Of a stretch of DNA of 28,139 bases, positions 26,216 through 28,139 are shown one piece after another. How positions within the stretch are numbered: position 1 is the first letter of the stretch; each line of letters starts with the position of its first letter. The notes under the pieces are model-generated. The model saw only the letters and a list, made by a program, of their open reading frames with translations. It had not been told where the DNA came from and searched no databases. Source of the DNA: a virus; IMG/VR virus record IMGVR_UViG_3300025133_000483, positions 1 through 28,139 of that record; one strand, given 5' to 3'. Both the position numbers and the translations under genes were made by a program.

Positions 26216-28139
26216 TGGCTTTCGCTTCTGGACCTGTAGTCACAGACACAGCGAGCCTTGCTGACAATGCGGTAACACCCGCCAAGATGTCGCAGACAGG
26301 TACGTCAGGTCAGGTGTTGACCAGCAACGGTACGTCTACTGATCCGTCTTATCAGACTGCTGCTGCGGCTGACCCCACAGCCTTCTCTGGCGTAATCGAA
26401 ACGGATGCCACCTTCGTTGACGTTACTGAACCATTCGTCATGCCAGACGGTTCCGGTACGTTCATCGCCAGTATCAAGGACGCAGGAGCCGATACAACCG
26501 TCGAGCTTTGGAAAGTGGATTTGAGTTCAGTTGTGGGGGGCAGCGCGAGTGCCTCAATCACATTGACCGGAAAGGCAAGTCCTACATCGATTGCTCAGTC
26601 AATGGGCTATCTGATAATCGGGCATGAGGATGGTATTAGTATTTGCCATCCCTACGATACGGGGAGTTGGGCTGAAGCCACAACAGGCTGGCCCCGGTCT
26701 TTGTCTACCAGTACAACGCCAGCCTTGACTAACAATGATATTATAAATGTAACCGCCAAAGTTGTTCCCGGCGCAGCATCTGATCCACGAACAGGTGGTA
26801 AGATGCCTGTGTTTGGCGGTCAATATGGCACTGGTGCCGATACTGTGTTTATTGTGAAGTGGGATGGTAATGTTTACCATGATGCTTATGTAGTTCACAC
26901 GCATTTGGGTATGCAGTTCTCGGATACTGGTAAGGTACTAAGTGCAATAACCACAGATTATGTTGTATCTTCTGACGCTGACGTTGCTTCAATTACGGCA
27001 GATGATTGGGCCAATGGTACATTAAATCCAGTATTGAGAGCTTCTGCTGGTACGGGTCTTTGCTTGGGCATTAACACTGGCTTCGTCATGGGTGCTGGCG
27101 GTCAGATGGCTGCTATGGACACAGACGGACTTACCTTATGCCTTAAAGAAAGCGGGTACGACACAAACACCAACGTCAATGCTATCGTCAACAGAACATA
27201 TAATAGTGGATACACTGTCGGTAATGTGAGAGGCGCATGGCTTGCAAACTCCAAAACGGCTGATCGTAGCTGGAGCGCCAACACCCTCACAGAAAACGGC
27301 ACAGTAACATCAGGCTCCGCAGACGGTGCGAGTGGTGAGTTGCTGGCTTATAGCGGGTTTAGTGACGCCACCAATTATCTCAGCCGCGCAACTGACACAG
27401 ATTGGGATAGCATCGGTACAGGTTCCATCTACATGGCTGCTTGGGCTAAGAACTCAGGTATTTCCGCATCGGCCAATTATGTAATATCTATTGGCAATAC
27501 GGGTCTTAGCCGCCGTTGCAGCATTATCATGGATAGTACAGGTGAGTGGGGAACAAGCATCATTGGTGCAACAACGTCTATACAGAACGCCAGTGGTACA
27601 ATTCATGATGACGGTACATGGTGCTTTGTTGAGTTATGTAACCACAGCAGTACCAATCATGAGCTTAGGGTTAACGGTGTATCCGTAGATGTTATAACTA
27701 CTGACACAGGATCATTGACAGCTTCAGGTGATATGGAGCTATCCATAGGTGCTATTGCCACAACAGGTGGTGCAGCCTTTGAAGCAGGGTCTATTGCTCT
27801 CGCTAGATTGGGTGTAACTGTACCTTCGGAGGCACAGTCTAGGGCAATCTACGAAGCTGAGAAAGGCATGTTCGCTACTGGCGCAAAGGTCTTGCTCCAA
27901 TCAGGAACTACTGACGCTGTACTGGACGTATCGGTAGACGCCAAAGACGGTAAGGTCGCAGTAACTCAGACTGACAGTATGACTGTATGGGACGGCCTTA
28001 CCTGCTCAACACAGGCAACGCTAGGAGCCAACACAGCCTTTGAGCATCTCAAGACTTGGGATGGCACACTGGTCGAGGTTGGCGCAACGGACCTGTCAAT
28101 CAGCCGCCCTGCTGAGATTATCCGCAGCAAGATGGATGA
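26215..28139 (+). CDS. Long tail fibre/receptor-binding protein with LamG-like domain, truncated by the window end
   Basis: Translated by hand from the ATG at 26215 (GGAG eight bases upstream): open for 641 codons to the last base, so the true end is outside. The N-terminus (FASGPVVTDTASLADNAVTP, GTSGQVLTSNGTSTDPSYQT) is an attachment-type segment found in phage fibres. Residues about 380-545 look like a LamG/concanavalin-type lectin: GSIYMAAWAKNSG, GEWGTSIIGATT, DDGTWCFVELCNHSS, ELRVNGVSVDV, MELSIGAIATTGGAAFEAGS, ending IYEAEKGMF. Such domains bind surface sugars, so this is the likely host-recognition protein. Codon use is more A/T-tolerant than in the packaging genes, suggesting separate origin. 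Confidence 0.82.
   Translation, partial: MAFASGPVVTDTASLADNAVTPAKMSQTGTSGQVLTSNGTSTDPSYQTAAAADPTAFSGVIETDATFVDVTEPFVMPDGSGTFIASIKDAGADTTVELWKVDLSSVVGGSASASITLTGKASPTSIAQSMGYLIIGHEDGISICHPYDTGSWAEATTGWPRSLSTSTTPALTNNDIINVTAKVVPGAASDPRTGGKMPVFGGQYGTGADTVFIVKWDGNVYHDAYVVHTHLGMQFSDTGKVLSAITTDYVVSSDADVASITADDWANGTLNPVLRASAGTGLCLGINTGFVMGAGGQMAAMDTDGLTLCLKESGYDTNTNVNAIVNRTYNSGYTVGNVRGAWLANSKTADRSWSANTLTENGTVTSGSADGASGELLAYSGFSDATNYLSRATDTDWDSIGTGSIYMAAWAKNSGISASANYVISIGNTGLSRRCSIIMDSTGEWGTSIIGATTSIQNASGTIHDDGTWCFVELCNHSSTNHELRVNGVSVDVITTDTGSLTASGDMELSIGAIATTGGAAFEAGSIALARLGVTVPSEAQSRAIYEAEKGMFATGAKVLLQSGTTDAVLDVSVDAKDGKVAVTQTDSMTVWDGLTCSTQATLGANTAFEHLKTWDGTLVEVGATDLSISRPAEIIRSKMD

Overview
The window is part of a tailed double-stranded DNA phage or prophage. 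It carries a large terminase (20692-22362), a portal protein (22406-24307), repeat-rich tail-appendage genes running off the right edge, and a tyrosine integrase (4345-5436). Genes are tightly packed with ATGA, GTGA and TAATG start/stop overlaps, and most proteins are small and unfamiliar. The portal type and fibre genes suggest a short-tailed virus, and the integrase suggests a temperate life style. A marine or soil alphaproteobacterial host is an inference from the C-ending codon use and the CobS/CobT-like gene pair; nothing in the window proves it. Both ends of the window cut through open reading frames. I found no tRNA, rRNA or CRISPR array.

Layout. (1) 1-312 is the end of a gene of unknown role, closed by a strong terminator. 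(2) 347-852 is a non-coding leader with a sigma70-like promoter. (3) 853-3051 is a plus-strand operon: HTH/zinc protein, PD-(D/E)XK nuclease, coiled-coil protein, second PD-(D/E)XK nuclease, unknown protein, HNH nuclease. (4) 3048-6401 is a minus-strand lysogeny/regulation block: small coiled-coil protein, winged-HTH protein, a non-coding stretch with candidate integrase sites, small HTH-like protein, integrase, unknown protein, LuxR-type HTH regulator. (5) 6617-12259 is a minus-strand operon built around a CobT-like VWA protein and a CobS/MoxR-like AAA+ ATPase, preceded by a promoter, a palindromic operator candidate and a terminator-containing leader. (6) 12516-19746 is about twenty small minus-strand genes, including a stand-alone polynucleotide 3'-phosphatase domain, several zinc-ribbon proteins, a 43-residue membrane peptide and an AK-rich histone-H1-like protein. 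(7) 19863-28139 is the plus-strand packaging and structural block: a probable small terminase, an unknown gene, large terminase, portal, a small coiled-coil protein, a repeat-rich fibre, a small structural protein, and a long LamG-like fibre ORF still open at the right edge.

The most unusual signal is a family of dispersed regulatory sequences on the minus strand. A short hairpin box (GTCC-AAA-GGAC followed by AAGG) occurs five times, plus one divergent copy whose stem changes compensate, in the 5' leaders of unrelated genes. Two copies lie in a perfect 88-bp direct repeat. A separate 9-mer, GAGCAAAGA, occurs at eight places, all in one orientation and seven of them at or just before a minus-strand start codon, sometimes directly after a terminator hairpin. 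Together they look like a phage-specific regulon marked by RNA or promoter elements. Codon use changes within the fibre genes (from about 25030), consistent with separate acquisition of the host-recognition module. No major capsid gene is seen between the portal and the fibres.
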